This document shows, piece after piece, positions 27,867-36,183 of a stretch of 64,000 bases of DNA. The stretch is from Streptomyces durocortorensis (GTDB lineage Bacteria > Actinomycetota > Actinomycetes > Streptomycetales > Streptomycetaceae). The stretch lies in assembly GCF_031760065.1 (NCBI RefSeq), contig NZ_CP134500.1, positions 1,612,001-1,676,000 of the forward strand. The letters are read 5' to 3'. A program made the position numbers and the translations under genes. The notes below the pieces were generated by a model. That model did no database searches. It had not been told where the DNA came from and saw only the letters and a list, made by a program, of their open reading frames with translations. Each line of letters opens with the position of its first letter. Position 1 is the stretch's first letter.

Positions 27867-29146
27867 CGGCGTACCCCCGTCCCGCCCGCCGTGCCCGGCA
27901 GCTCCGGTTCACCCGCGCGGGCCTCGACCGGCAGGATCGCATGGACCCGGAAGCCGCCACCGTAGCGAGGTCCCGCGGTGAGGGCACCGCCGAGGGCGGT
28001 GACGCGCTCACGCATGCCGACCAGGCCGTGGCCGCCGCTGTCCGGGCTCTCGTCCCCGGTGGCGGTGGTCCGCTCCCGGCTCCCGAGGCCGTTGTCGAGC
28101 ACGGTGATCTCGGCGGTGGCCCCGACCCGTACGACGCTGACCTCGGCCCGGGCCCCGGCGCCCGCGTGCTTGCGGACGTTGGTCAGGGCCTCCTGGATGA
28201 CCCGGTAGGCGGCCAGGTCGACACCGGCGGGCAGCCGGGTCCCCTCCGCGGCGCAGGCCACCTCGACGGGGAGCCCGGCGTTGCGGAAGGTGTCCACCAG
28301 CTCGTCGAGGACCGCGAGGCCGGGGGCCGGTTCGGTGGGCGCTGCCGGGTCGCCCTGCTGGCGCAGCAGTCCGACGGTGACCCGCAGTTCGTTGAGCGCG
28401 GAGCGGCTGGCGTCGCGGACGTGGGCGAGCGCCTCCTTGGCCTGGTCGGGGCGCTTGTCCATGACGTGGGCGGCGACCCCGGCCTGCACGTTGACCAGGG
28501 CGATGTGGTGGGCGACGACGTCGTGGAGGTCGCGGGCGATGCGCAGCCGCTCCTCGGCGACGCGGCGCCGGGCCTCCTCCTCTCGGGTGCGCTCGGCCCG
28601 TTCGGCGCGCTCCCGGATGGCGTCGACGAAGGCGCGCCTGCTGCGTACGGCGTCCCCGGCGGCCGAGGCCAGCCCGGTCCAGGCGAAGACGCCGAAGTTC
28701 TCCTGGCTGTACCAGGGGGTCGAGCCGAAGACCATCGCGGCCGCGGTGAGCCCGCCCATCGTCAGCAGCCCGACCTTCCAGGTGGTCGGGCGGTCGGTGC
28801 GCGAGGCGACGGTGTAGAGGGCGATGACGGTGCTCATGACGACCGGTGCGGGCGGTTCCATCAGGACGTACTCGACGGCCGAGAGCGCGGCGGTGACGGC
28901 GAGGACCTGCATCGGGCGGCGGCGGCGCAGGACGAGGGCCGCGGCGGTCAGCGTCATCAGGAGCACGCTGAACAGCTCGGGGGTACGGGCCCCGAAGGAC
29001 GGCGGCCCGTGACGGTCGCCCGGGGCGGTGAACGAACTGCAGATCATCGCGACGAGGGTGCAGAACGCCAGGGCCGCGTCGAACGCGAGGGGATGGTCCC
29101 GGAGCCAGCGGCGGGCGCGCGCGAAGCCGGACGAGAGGGTGGTCAC
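27863..29146 (-). CDS. Sensor histidine kinase (NarL-type partner)
   Basis: 427 aa from GTG 29146. Four to five membrane helices in residues 20-165 with almost no extracellular domain, so it probably senses within the membrane. A coiled coil (about 170-205) leads to the HisKA_3 dimerisation domain with phospho-acceptor H208 (ARDLHDVVAHH) and an HATPase_c domain (N box EALTNVRKH; DNGLG; GHGLVGM). This intramembrane layout resembles LiaS-like envelope-stress kinases, which fits the nearby psp genes (inference). Confidence 0.93.
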   Translation of the reverse strand: MTTLSSGFARARRWLRDHPLAFDAALAFCTLVAMICSSFTAPGDRHGPPSFGARTPELFSVLLMTLTAAALVLRRRRPMQVLAVTAALSAVEYVLMEPPAPVVMSTVIALYTVASRTDRPTTWKVGLLTMGGLTAAAMVFGSTPWYSQENFGVFAWTGLASAAGDAVRSRRAFVDAIRERAERAERTREEEARRRVAEERLRIARDLHDVVAHHIALVNVQAGVAAHVMDKRPDQAKEALAHVRDASRSALNELRVTVGLLRQQGDPAAPTEPAPGLAVLDELVDTFRNAGLPVEVACAAEGTRLPAGVDLAAYRVIQEALTNVRKHAGAGARAEVSVVRVGATAEITVLDNGLGSRERTTATGDESPDSGGHGLVGMRERVTALGGALTAGPRYGGGFRVHAILPVEARAGEPELPGTAGGTGVRR

Positions 29147-29281
29147 GTCCAGCTACGGTACGCGTCCGGGCCGGGCGGCCGGGACCGTTCCGCGGGGAGG
29201 GGCCGGACGCACAGCGCCCCGCGCCCGGCGGACCGGGGGCGGGGCACAGGGGTGCTGGTCGACAGCGCGGGTTCAGCGCGG

Positions 29282-29560
29282 TCAGTTGGGGATGAGCCCG
29301 TCGTCGCTGAGCATGTCGCGGACCTCTTCGAGGGTCGCGTCGGGCGCCGGGAGGATCAGCTCGGACGGCTCCAGGGAGTCGTCCGGCAGCGGCGTACCGA
29401 GCTCGCGCACCTTGTCCAGGAGTGCGTGGAGAGTGGTGCGGAAGCCGGGGCTGTCGCCGCTCTCCATCTCCTTGAGCAGGACGTCGTCGAGCTGGTTCAG
29501 TTCGACGAAGTGACTGTCGGCCAGTTTTACCTGGCCCTCCCCCATGATCCGTACGATCAT
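29282..29560 (-). CDS. pspAA: PspA-associated protein PspAA
   Basis: 92 aa small acidic protein matching the PspAA family, which accompanies PspA in actinobacteria. It starts 10 nt after the pspA stop, so they form an operon. Such proteins are thought to act with PspA in envelope stress; the exact role is unknown. The kinase GTG lies 136 nt further downstream on the same strand. Confidence 0.85.
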   Translation of the reverse strand: MIVRIMGEGQVKLADSHFVELNQLDDVLLKEMESGDSPGFRTTLHALLDKVRELGTPLPDDSLEPSELILPAPDATLEEVRDMLSDDGLIPN

Positions 29561-29570
29561 GACGCTGCCC

Positions 29571-30365
29571 TTACTGCTTGTCGAACTTGTGCGGGGACTG
29601 CTGCGACTGCGGCGTGCTGTCCTGGGCGCCGCCCTCGATGGCCTGCTGCGAGGACGAGGAACCGCCCGCCAGCTCGGCCTTCATCCGCTGGAGCTCCAGC
29701 TCCACGTCGCTGCCACCGGAGAGCCGGTCCAGCTCGGCGGCGATGTCGTCCTTCGCGGTGCCGGTCGGGTCGTCCAGGGCGCCGGAGGCGAGCAGCTCGT
29801 CGATGGCGCCGGCCCGCGCCTGGAGCTGCTGCGTCTTGTCCTCGGCCCGCTGGATCGCCAGGCCCACATCGCCCATCTCCTCGGAGATGCCGGAGAAGGC
29901 CTCGCCGATCCGGGTCTGGGCCTGCGCCGCCGTGTAGGTGGCCTTGATGGTCTCCTTCTTGGTGCGGAAGGCGTCGACCTTGGCCTGGAGCCGCTGGGCG
30001 GCGAGGGTGAGCTTCTCCTCCTCGCCCTGCAGCGTGGTGTGCTGCGTCTCCAGGTCGGTGACCTGCTGCTGGAGTGCGGCGCGGCGCGACAGCGCCTCGC
30101 GGGCCAGGTCCTCGCGGCCCAGCGCCAGCGCCTTGCGGCCCTGGTCCTCCAGCTTGGACGACTGGCCCTGCAACTGGTTCAGCTGCAACTCCAGGCGCTT
30201 GCGGGACGTCGCCACATCGGCGACGCCTCGACGCACCTTCTGAAGCAGCTCCAGCTGCTTCTGGTACGAGTAATCGAGGGTCTCGCGCGGATCCTCGGCC
30301 CGGTCAAGGGCCTTGTTTGCCTTCGCGCGGAAGATCATCCCCATACGCTTCATGACACCGCTCAT
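29571..30365 (-). CDS. pspA: PspA/IM30 (ESCRT-III-like) membrane-stress protein
   Basis: 264 aa from ATG 30365. It is almost entirely helical with coiled-coil heptads from about 25 to 150, the PspA/Vipp1 fold that assembles on damaged membranes. The N-terminal segment up to about residue 20 is the amphipathic, Met-rich membrane-binding helix. The tail beyond about 220 is Ser/Gln rich. The open frame extends far upstream, but codon pattern and homology support a start here (M5 at 30353 is an alternative). It is divergent from the DUF3043 gene. Confidence 0.93.
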   Translation of the reverse strand: MSGVMKRMGMIFRAKANKALDRAEDPRETLDYSYQKQLELLQKVRRGVADVATSRKRLELQLNQLQGQSSKLEDQGRKALALGREDLAREALSRRAALQQQVTDLETQHTTLQGEEEKLTLAAQRLQAKVDAFRTKKETIKATYTAAQAQTRIGEAFSGISEEMGDVGLAIQRAEDKTQQLQARAGAIDELLASGALDDPTGTAKDDIAAELDRLSGGSDVELELQRMKAELAGGSSSSQQAIEGGAQDSTPQSQQSPHKFDKQ

Positions 30366-30683
30366 GGGCTTCGCGCGCCCCCTTCTGACGGACTGAGCTC
30401 CAGCACTCCCGATAGAACCCACAGTACGGGCCCTGCCTCTATTACCGCACTGTTCGGGCGCGGATGTGCTCCTCCCCAAGGACGAGTACGCCCGGTGAAC
30501 ACTCCCGCCCAGGGTGTAGGCGGCCCCCCGGGCACCCGGGGAGGACAAGCCGAACGAGCGGCTGAACAGGCGGTAAACGCCTGTTCTGCACCCGTCGGGA
30601 CGCTTCTGGGGACGCGGTCCGTTGCCGGATCGTTCCCGCCCTTGTTCCCGGGCCCGCCCGCCGACCCCGTACCCTTGGGTTTT
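30366..30683. other. Divergent intergenic region between pspA and the DUF3043 gene
   Basis: 318 nt without a convincing gene. It holds a 9-nt inverted repeat (GAACAGGCG / CGCCTGTTC, 30564-30586) and a TACCCT hexamer 8 nt before the DUF3043 start. Promoters for both flanking genes must lie here. Confidence 0.6.
30564..30586. promoter_or_regulatory. Inverted repeat, candidate operator for pspA/DUF3043
   Basis: GAACAGGCG-5 nt-CGCCTGTTC, perfect arms of 9 nt. It lies midway between the divergent genes. The adjacent response regulator is one possible binder. Confidence 0.5.
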
Positions 30684-31283
30684 GTGTTCCGTAGCCGCGC
30701 CAAGACAGAGAAGGCCCCCACCGATCAGGTGACGGCGGACCTCTCCAAGCAGCCCCGCGACCCGCAGGCTCCCAAGGGTCGCCCCACCCCCAAGCGCAGT
30801 GAGGCCCAGACGCAGCGCCGACGTGCCGCGACCAGCGCGCCGACCGACCGCAAGGCGGCCGTGAAGCGCCAGCGCGAGGCGCGCCGGGCCGACCTGGCCA
30901 GGCAGCGCGAGGCGCTCGCCTCGGGCGACGAGCGCTACCTCCCGGTCCGCGACAAGGGCCCGGTGCGTCGCTTCGTCCGCGATTACGTGGACTCGCGCTT
31001 CCACATCGCCGAATGGTTCCTGCCGCTCGCCGTGGTCATCCTGATCCTCAGCGTGATCCGGGTGCAGAACATCCAGAGCATCTCGCTGCTGCTCTGGGTC
31101 GGCGTGATCATCCTGATCGTGATCGACTCGATCGGCCTGACGATGCGCCTGAAGAAGGAGCTGCGGAAGCGCTTCCCGGACGCCCCGAAGCGCGGAGCCG
31201 TGGCCTACGGCCTGATGCGTACGCTCCAGATGCGCCGACTGCGGCTGCCGAAGCCGCAGGTCAAGCGCGGAGAGCGGCCCTGA
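30684..31283 (+). CDS. DUF3043 membrane protein, 199 aa
   Basis: From GTG 30684. A long Lys/Arg-rich cytoplasmic N-terminus (to about 105), two adjacent membrane helices (109-126, 132-153) and a basic C-terminal tail define the actinobacterial DUF3043 family, function unknown. There is no Shine-Dalgarno site; a TACCCT hexamer ends 8 nt upstream, so the message may be leaderless. Its stop codon overlaps the start of the methyltransferase gene. Confidence 0.88.
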   Translation: MFRSRAKTEKAPTDQVTADLSKQPRDPQAPKGRPTPKRSEAQTQRRRAATSAPTDRKAAVKRQREARRADLARQREALASGDERYLPVRDKGPVRRFVRDYVDSRFHIAEWFLPLAVVILILSVIRVQNIQSISLLLWVGVIILIVIDSIGLTMRLKKELRKRFPDAPKRGAVAYGLMRTLQMRRLRLPKPQVKRGERP

Positions 31284-32074
31284 GCACGGAGGCCTCCGAC
31301 GTCACCGGGGTCTCCCCGGTCGGCCCGGCCGGCTTCGGCGGCGTGCGCGACACGGTCCGCCAGGAGCTCGTCGGGCGCCAGCTGGACGAGCAGATAGCCG
31401 GGCGGTTCCCGGTGGGCCGTCGGCTGCGCGTCCTGGACGTCGGTACGGGCCGGGGCACCCAGGCGCTGCGCCTTGCGCGGGCCGGTCATTCGGTGACGGG
31501 TCTGGAGTCGGACGCCGAGCTGCTCGGGGCGGCCCGTGCGGCCCTGTCGACCGAGCCCGAGGGCATCCGGGAGCGGGTCAGGCTGATCGAGGGCGACGGC
31601 CGGGACACCGGCGTGCACTTCCTGCCCGGCAGTTTCGACGTGGTGCTGTGCCACGGCGTCCTGATGTACGTCGAGGAGCCGGACCCCATGCTGGCCGGGC
31701 TCGCCCGGATGCTGGCGCCCGGCGGCCTGCTCTCCCTGCTCGTACGGAACGCGGACGCGCTCGCGATGCGCCCCGCGCTCGCCGGTGACTTCGGCGCGGC
31801 CCTGGCCGCCTTCGACACCGCCACGTACACCGACCACGTGGGCCGCCCGGTCCGGGCCGACCGGCTCGATGCCCTGCGGGCCACGCTCGCCGGGATCGCC
31901 GCCCCGCTGCACGCCTGGTACGGGGTGCGGGTCTTCACGGACGGCGTGGCGGACGACGCGGAGCTCCCGGCCGAGGAGCTGGAGCGGGCCGTGACCCTGG
32001 AGGACCGGGCCGGGCGCACCGACCCGTACCGGGGCGTGGCGGCTCTGCTGCACCTGTGCGGGGTGCGCGGGTAG
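31280..32074 (+). CDS. SAM-dependent methyltransferase
   Basis: 264 aa if it starts at CTG 31280, which overlaps the previous stop as CTGA and is preceded by GGAGAG at good spacing; no ATG or GTG fits in this position, and the next GTG (about 31342) would cut into conserved sequence. Class I Rossmann methyltransferase: motif I VLDVGTGRG (51-59), acidic E69-type residue after strand 2, and GDGRDTG and VVLCHGVLMYV for motifs II-III. The pattern is like CmoA/UbiE-type enzymes; substrate unknown. Confidence 0.85.
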   Translation: MSTEASDVTGVSPVGPAGFGGVRDTVRQELVGRQLDEQIAGRFPVGRRLRVLDVGTGRGTQALRLARAGHSVTGLESDAELLGAARAALSTEPEGIRERVRLIEGDGRDTGVHFLPGSFDVVLCHGVLMYVEEPDPMLAGLARMLAPGGLLSLLVRNADALAMRPALAGDFGAALAAFDTATYTDHVGRPVRADRLDALRATLAGIAAPLHAWYGVRVFTDGVADDAELPAEELERAVTLEDRAGRTDPYRGVAALLHLCGVRG

Positions 32075-32150
32075 GTCGGGGTACGGCGGTGGGCCCCGTT
32101 CGGCCCATCAGTGCGGGCGCCCGCACGGGCGGGGAGACCAGACTCCGGAT

Positions 32151-33254
32151 ATGGACACTCCGGACACGCCCCCATCCCCTTCCCGCCGCCGGGCAGGCAG
32201 GCTGCTGCCGCCCCTGTCGGCAGCCCTCTGCGCGATCGCCCTGGCGGGCGGCTGTTCCGGTGCGGGACCGGCGGCCCCCGCGCCGGAGGCCAGTGCCTCG
32301 GAGACGGCCCAGGGTGCGGCGGTCCGGGCCTCCAACGAACTGGAGAGCGCCTACCAGGCCGTCATCAACGACGTACTGCCGTCGGTCGTACAGATCGACG
32401 CCTCCGACAGCCTCGGTTCCGGGGTCGTCTACGACAGCAGGGGGCACATCGTCACCAACGCCCATGTGATCGGCGACGAGAGGGAGTTCAAGGTCAGCGT
32501 CGCCACCGGGGAGACGGTGCTGAACGCCTCGCTGGTCTCCTCGTATCCGGAACAGGACCTGGCCGTGATCAAACTCGACGAGGTGCCGGACGGACTGAAG
32601 CCCGCGAAGTTCGGCGACGCGGAGAAGGTCGAGGTGGGGCAGGTCGTGATGGCGATGGGCTCGCCACTCGGCCTCTCCAGCAGCGTCACCCAGGGCATCG
32701 TCTCGGCGCTCGGCCGGACGGTGAGCGAGAGCCGGGCGGGCGGCGGCACCGGGGCGACGATCGCCAACATGGTGCAGACCTCCGCGGCGATCAACCCGGG
32801 CAACAGCGGCGGGGCGCTGGTCAACCTCAGCAGCGAGGTCATCGGCATCCCCACCCTCGCGGCGACGGATCCGCAGATGGGAGACAGCGCGGCGCCCGGC
32901 ATCGGCTTCGCGATTCCCGTCTCGATGGTGAGGACGGTCGCCGACCAGATCATCAAGGACGGCCGGGTCACCGACTCGGGCCGGGCCGCGCTCAACATCA
33001 CCGGCCGCACGGTCGTCGACGACGACTACCGCCCCGCCGGGGTGGCCCTGGTCAGCGTGGACCGGGGCGGCGCGGCGGCCGACGCGGGGCTGCGGGCCGG
33101 GGACGTCATCACGAAGATCAGGGACAGCGAGATCACCACGGTCACCTCGCTCTCCGAGGCGCTGGCGGCCGAAAGGCCGGGCCAGAAGGTCACGGTGACG
33201 TACTCGCGCGGCGGCGACAGCAGGACGGCGGAGGTCACGCTCGGGGAGATCTGA
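32151..33254 (+). CDS. HtrA/DegP-like serine protease lipoprotein with PDZ domain
   Basis: 367 aa. An Arg-rich start and hydrophobic stretch end in the lipobox LAGGC (Cys35), so the protein is secreted and lipid-anchored. Trypsin-like domain with the full triad H105 (TNAHV), D136 (DLAVIK), S219 (GNSGG). One PDZ domain fills about 275-365 and would bind exposed C-termini. It is an envelope protein-quality protease. It is monocistronic by the strong terminator that follows. Confidence 0.95.
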   Translation: MDTPDTPPSPSRRRAGRLLPPLSAALCAIALAGGCSGAGPAAPAPEASASETAQGAAVRASNELESAYQAVINDVLPSVVQIDASDSLGSGVVYDSRGHIVTNAHVIGDEREFKVSVATGETVLNASLVSSYPEQDLAVIKLDEVPDGLKPAKFGDAEKVEVGQVVMAMGSPLGLSSSVTQGIVSALGRTVSESRAGGGTGATIANMVQTSAAINPGNSGGALVNLSSEVIGIPTLAATDPQMGDSAAPGIGFAIPVSMVRTVADQIIKDGRVTDSGRAALNITGRTVVDDDYRPAGVALVSVDRGGAAADAGLRAGDVITKIRDSEITTVTSLSEALAAERPGQKVTVTYSRGGDSRTAEVTLGEI

Positions 33255-33283
33255 GCGGTCAGGACGCGGTCAGGACAAGGAAT

Positions 33284-33331
33284 GGAAGGGGGCGGGCTCC
33301 GCCGGACGTGCCGCGGAGCCCGCCCCCTTCC
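33284..33331. terminator. Bidirectional terminator
   Basis: A perfect 19-bp stem (GGAAGGGGGCGGGCTCCGC and complement) with a 10-nt loop between convergent genes. Confidence 0.92.
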
Positions 33332-33342
33332 GTACCCGAGCG

Positions 33343-33552
33343 TCAGGCGCCGTCGGCCTGCAAGCTCATCGGGCCGTAGATCTTGGTCGAGTCCTCGAAG
33401 AGCGTCACCTGGGCGGCACCGCCCTCCAGCAGTTCCTTCCAGAACTCACCGATCCAGGACTCCGCGTCGCCCTGGGTGGTGAACTCCTCCGGCTGCAACG
33501 CCGGCTCCGTCTCCGTACCGTCGGACTTCTCGAACCGCCACGTCCACGCCAT
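33343..33552 (-). CDS. Small hypothetical protein, 69 aa
   Basis: ATG 33552 has a consensus AGGAGG 6 nt upstream and begins MAWTWRFE; an in-frame upstream GTG is rejected. The protein is acidic, with aromatic residues and no membrane segment. It is a conserved streptomycete small protein by recollection; I know of no function. It has its own terminator downstream and is divergent from the cobU fusion gene. Confidence 0.8.
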   Translation of the reverse strand: MAWTWRFEKSDGTETEPALQPEEFTTQGDAESWIGEFWKELLEGGAAQVTLFEDSTKIYGPMSLQADGA

Positions 33553-33630
33553 GTCCGCCTCCTGGGTCACGTTGCTGCCCGAAGCCTAGCCGGGCGCGCG
33601 CCGCGCGGGGGGACACGGGAGGATCAAGGT

Positions 33631-34833
33631 GTGGAACTGACTCTGCTCGGCACCGGAGCCCCCGACGGGCTGCCGCGCCCCTCCTGTCCCTGCGCGGCCT
33701 GCGCGTCGGCCCGCGGTCCGTGGGCGCGGGCCGCGACGGCGCTGCTGGTCGACGACGCGCTGCTGCTCGACCTCACCCCCGGAGCGGTGTTCGCCGCCGC
33801 GCGGGCGGGGCATTCGCTGGGCACGGTGCGCCAGGTGCTGCTGACCCATCCGCACGACGGGCCCGCCGTCGAGCTGCCGCCCGCCCTGCCGCCGGCCGGG
33901 CGGGTGCCGGACGGCCAGGTGCTGACACTGATCAGCGGGCACCGGGTACGGGCGGTGGCGATGGACGCGCCGGGGACGGGGTACGAGGTGAGCTCGCCGG
34001 AGGGCGAGCGGCTGCTGTACCTGCCGCCGGGGGCCGCGCCCTCGGGGCTGACCGAGCGGGCGGAGCGGCCGTTGGACATGGTCGTCTGCGATGTGATCGC
34101 GCGGCCCGACGCGGTGGCCCGGCTGCGGTCGGTGGGCGCGGTGGGCCCGGCGACCGAGGTGATCGCGGTCCACCTGGACCACGACGCCCCGCCGGGCGCG
34201 GCGCTGGAGCGGCGGCTCGCGTCGGCCGGGGCGCGGGCGGTGCCGGACGGGACGACGCTGGTGGTGGGCGAGTACCACGCGGTGCCGGACGTGCCGCGCC
34301 GGGTGCTGGTGACGGGCGGCGCGCGGTCGGGGAAGTCGCTGGAGGCGGAGCGGCGGCTGGAGACGTTCCCGGACGTGGTGTACGTGGCGACCGGCGGCCG
34401 CCGCGACGGGGACCCGGAATGGGCGGCCCGGGTGGGTCTGCACCGGGAGCGCAGGCCGGGCGCGTGGCGGACCGAGGAGACCTGTGAGGTCGCGAAGCTC
34501 CTGGCGGCGGACGGGCCGCCGCTGCTGGTCGACTGCCTGTCCCTGTGGCTGACCGACGCGATGGACCGGGTGGACGCCTGGGAGGACGTGCGGTGGCGGC
34601 ACGGCGGCGAGGAGGCGTTGCGGGGGCGGGTCGCGGAGCTGGTGGGCGCGGTGCGGGAGACCCGGCGCCAGGTGGTGCTGGTGACCAACGAGGTGGGGGC
34701 GGGGGTGGTCCCGGCGACCCCGGCGGGGCGGCGGTTCCGGGACGAGCTGGGCCGGCTGAACGCGGCGGTGGCGGCCGAGTGCGAGGAAGTGCTGCTGGTG
34801 GTGGCGGGGCAGGCGGTGGTGCTGCGAGGGTGA
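33631..34833 (+). CDS. cobU: Fusion: metallo-beta-lactamase-like domain + CobU adenosylcobinamide kinase/guanylyltransferase
   Basis: 400 aa from GTG 33631. Residues about 225-400 are CobU: P-loop GGARSGKS (229-236), then the CobU segments DCLSLWLTD and VTNEVGAGVVP. It phosphorylates adenosylcobinamide and turns it into the GDP form. Residues 1-215 resemble an MBL fold with a Cys-rich start (CPCAAC) and a metal motif reduced to THPHDGP (H73, H75, D76; the last His is missing), so hydrolase activity is uncertain. cobT follows 118 nt downstream. Bacterial CobU is normally only about 180 aa, so the N-terminal domain is a true extra. Confidence 0.93.
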   Translation: MELTLLGTGAPDGLPRPSCPCAACASARGPWARAATALLVDDALLLDLTPGAVFAAARAGHSLGTVRQVLLTHPHDGPAVELPPALPPAGRVPDGQVLTLISGHRVRAVAMDAPGTGYEVSSPEGERLLYLPPGAAPSGLTERAERPLDMVVCDVIARPDAVARLRSVGAVGPATEVIAVHLDHDAPPGAALERRLASAGARAVPDGTTLVVGEYHAVPDVPRRVLVTGGARSGKSLEAERRLETFPDVVYVATGGRRDGDPEWAARVGLHRERRPGAWRTEETCEVAKLLAADGPPLLVDCLSLWLTDAMDRVDAWEDVRWRHGGEEALRGRVAELVGAVRETRRQVVLVTNEVGAGVVPATPAGRRFRDELGRLNAAVAAECEEVLLVVAGQAVVLRG

Positions 34834-34951
34834 GGGGGCGTCACCGGTATCCGGTCGGGTTCAGCGGGCCGACCGGTACTGTTCCCGGCGGGGGCCCGCC
34901 GCCGGGTTCCCGGACCGGAAACAGACGTGACGACCCGCGAGGCAGACCTCC

Positions 34952-36076
34952 GTGAACCTGGACGACTTCTCCGACCTGATCGAACGCCCCGACGGGGGTG
35001 TGCGCCGCGATGCCGAGGAACGGCGTGAGCGGCTGATCGTGCCGCCCGGGGCGCTCGGCCGGCTCGACGAGCTGGGCGAGTGGCTCAGCGCCGCGCAGCA
35101 GTCCGTGCCGGTCAGGGCCGTCGAGCAGCCGCGCCTGGTGCTCTTCGCCGGTGATCATGGAGTGGCGGAGCTGGGTGTCTCGGGCCGGTCCGCGGGAAGC
35201 GCGTACGAGCTGGTCCGGGCGGCACTCGACGGTGCGAGCCCCGTCTCGGTGCTGGCCCGCCGCTTCTCCGTACCGCTGCGGATCGTGGACGCCGGTCTCG
35301 ACTGCGATCCGGAGCTGCTTCCCGAGTCCGTCGTACGGCACCGGGTGCGGCGGGGGTCGGGGCGGATCGACGTCGAGGACGCGCTGACGGTCGAGGAGGC
35401 CGAGCGGGCGGTCCGGCTGGGCATGGCGATCGCCGACGAGGAGGCGGACTCCGGCACCGATCTGGTGGTGCTCGGCGACCTCAGTGTCGGGGGGACCACG
35501 GCCGCGGCCACGCTGATCGCGGCGCTCTGCGGGACGGATGCCTCGGTGGTGACCGGGCGCGGTGGTGCGGGCATCGACGACCTGGCCTGGATGCGCAAGT
35601 GTGCGGCGATCCGGGACGCGCTGCGCCGGGCCCGGCCGGTGCTCGGCGACCAGCTGGAGCTGCTGGCCGCGTCGGGCGGCGCGGATCTGGCGGCGATGAC
35701 CGGCTTCCTGTTGCAGAGCGCGGTGCGCCGGATGCCGGTGATCCTGGACGGGGTCGTCTCGGCGGCCTGTGCGCTGGTGGCGCAGCGGGCGGCGTTCCGG
35801 GCGCCGGACTGGTGGCTGGCCGGTCAGGTCAGCGGGGAGCCCGCGCAGACGAAGGCGCTGGACCGGATGGCCCTGACCCCGCTGCTGGACCACGGGGTGA
35901 CGGTGGGCGAGGGCAGCGGGGCGCTGCTGGCCCTGCCGCTGGTGCAGGCGGCGGCCGCGCTGGCCGCCGAACTGCCGGAGCGTACGCCGGAGGCGACCGA
36001 GGATGAGGCCGAGGCCGAGGCCGAGGCGGGGGAAGCCCCCTCCGAGGACGACGTGAAGGTGCTCGACGCGACCTGA
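34952..36076 (+). CDS. cobT: Nicotinate-nucleotide-dimethylbenzimidazole phosphoribosyltransferase
   Basis: 374 aa from GTG 34952. It makes alpha-ribazole phosphate for the lower ligand of cobalamin. Family signatures: FAGDHGV (about 65-71), GDLSVGGTT, GRGGAGIDD and the late GEGSGA carrying the catalytic Glu. The last 30 residues are an acidic Glu/Asp/Ala tail outside the catalytic domain. With CobU upstream and CobS at 39480 it completes the nucleotide-loop assembly set. Confidence 0.96.
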   Translation: MNLDDFSDLIERPDGGVRRDAEERRERLIVPPGALGRLDELGEWLSAAQQSVPVRAVEQPRLVLFAGDHGVAELGVSGRSAGSAYELVRAALDGASPVSVLARRFSVPLRIVDAGLDCDPELLPESVVRHRVRRGSGRIDVEDALTVEEAERAVRLGMAIADEEADSGTDLVVLGDLSVGGTTAAATLIAALCGTDASVVTGRGGAGIDDLAWMRKCAAIRDALRRARPVLGDQLELLAASGGADLAAMTGFLLQSAVRRMPVILDGVVSAACALVAQRAAFRAPDWWLAGQVSGEPAQTKALDRMALTPLLDHGVTVGEGSGALLALPLVQAAAALAAELPERTPEATEDEAEAEAEAGEAPSEDDVKVLDAT

Positions 36077-36085
36077 GCCCTTGGC

Positions 36086-36126
36086 GGGGCGGGCAGGTCG
36101 GGGCGGGCAGGTCGGGGCGGGCAGTC
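36086..36126 (+). repeat. Short tandem repeat, 14 nt x about 3
   Basis: GGGGCGGGCAGGTC is repeated head to tail, the third copy lacking one G, between cobT and the lysyltransferase gene. Probably slippage-prone filler; no function is evident. Confidence 0.75.
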
Positions 36127-36169
36127 CCCACCGATCGCACCCGCCACCCCTTATGTCCGTAATGCGCCA

Positions 36170-36175
36170 TATGAT
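36170..36175 (+). promoter_or_regulatory. Candidate -10 for a leaderless message of the lysyltransferase gene
   Basis: TATGAT ends 8 nt before the ATG at 36184 and no Shine-Dalgarno site is present, as expected if transcription starts at the start codon. No clear -35 was found. Confidence 0.45.
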
Positions 36176-36183
36176 CACCTCTC

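Noticed and set aside
34834-34951. Possible cobalamin riboswitch between cobU and cobT
   Set aside because: Looked for the B12-box and the core CCGCAACTG-like stretch; neither is present. Only GC-rich hairpins are seen.
36086-36126. 14-nt tandem repeat as a regulatory array or CRISPR
   Set aside because: Too short and too few copies, no spacers, and GC-only filler composition; recorded only as a repeat.
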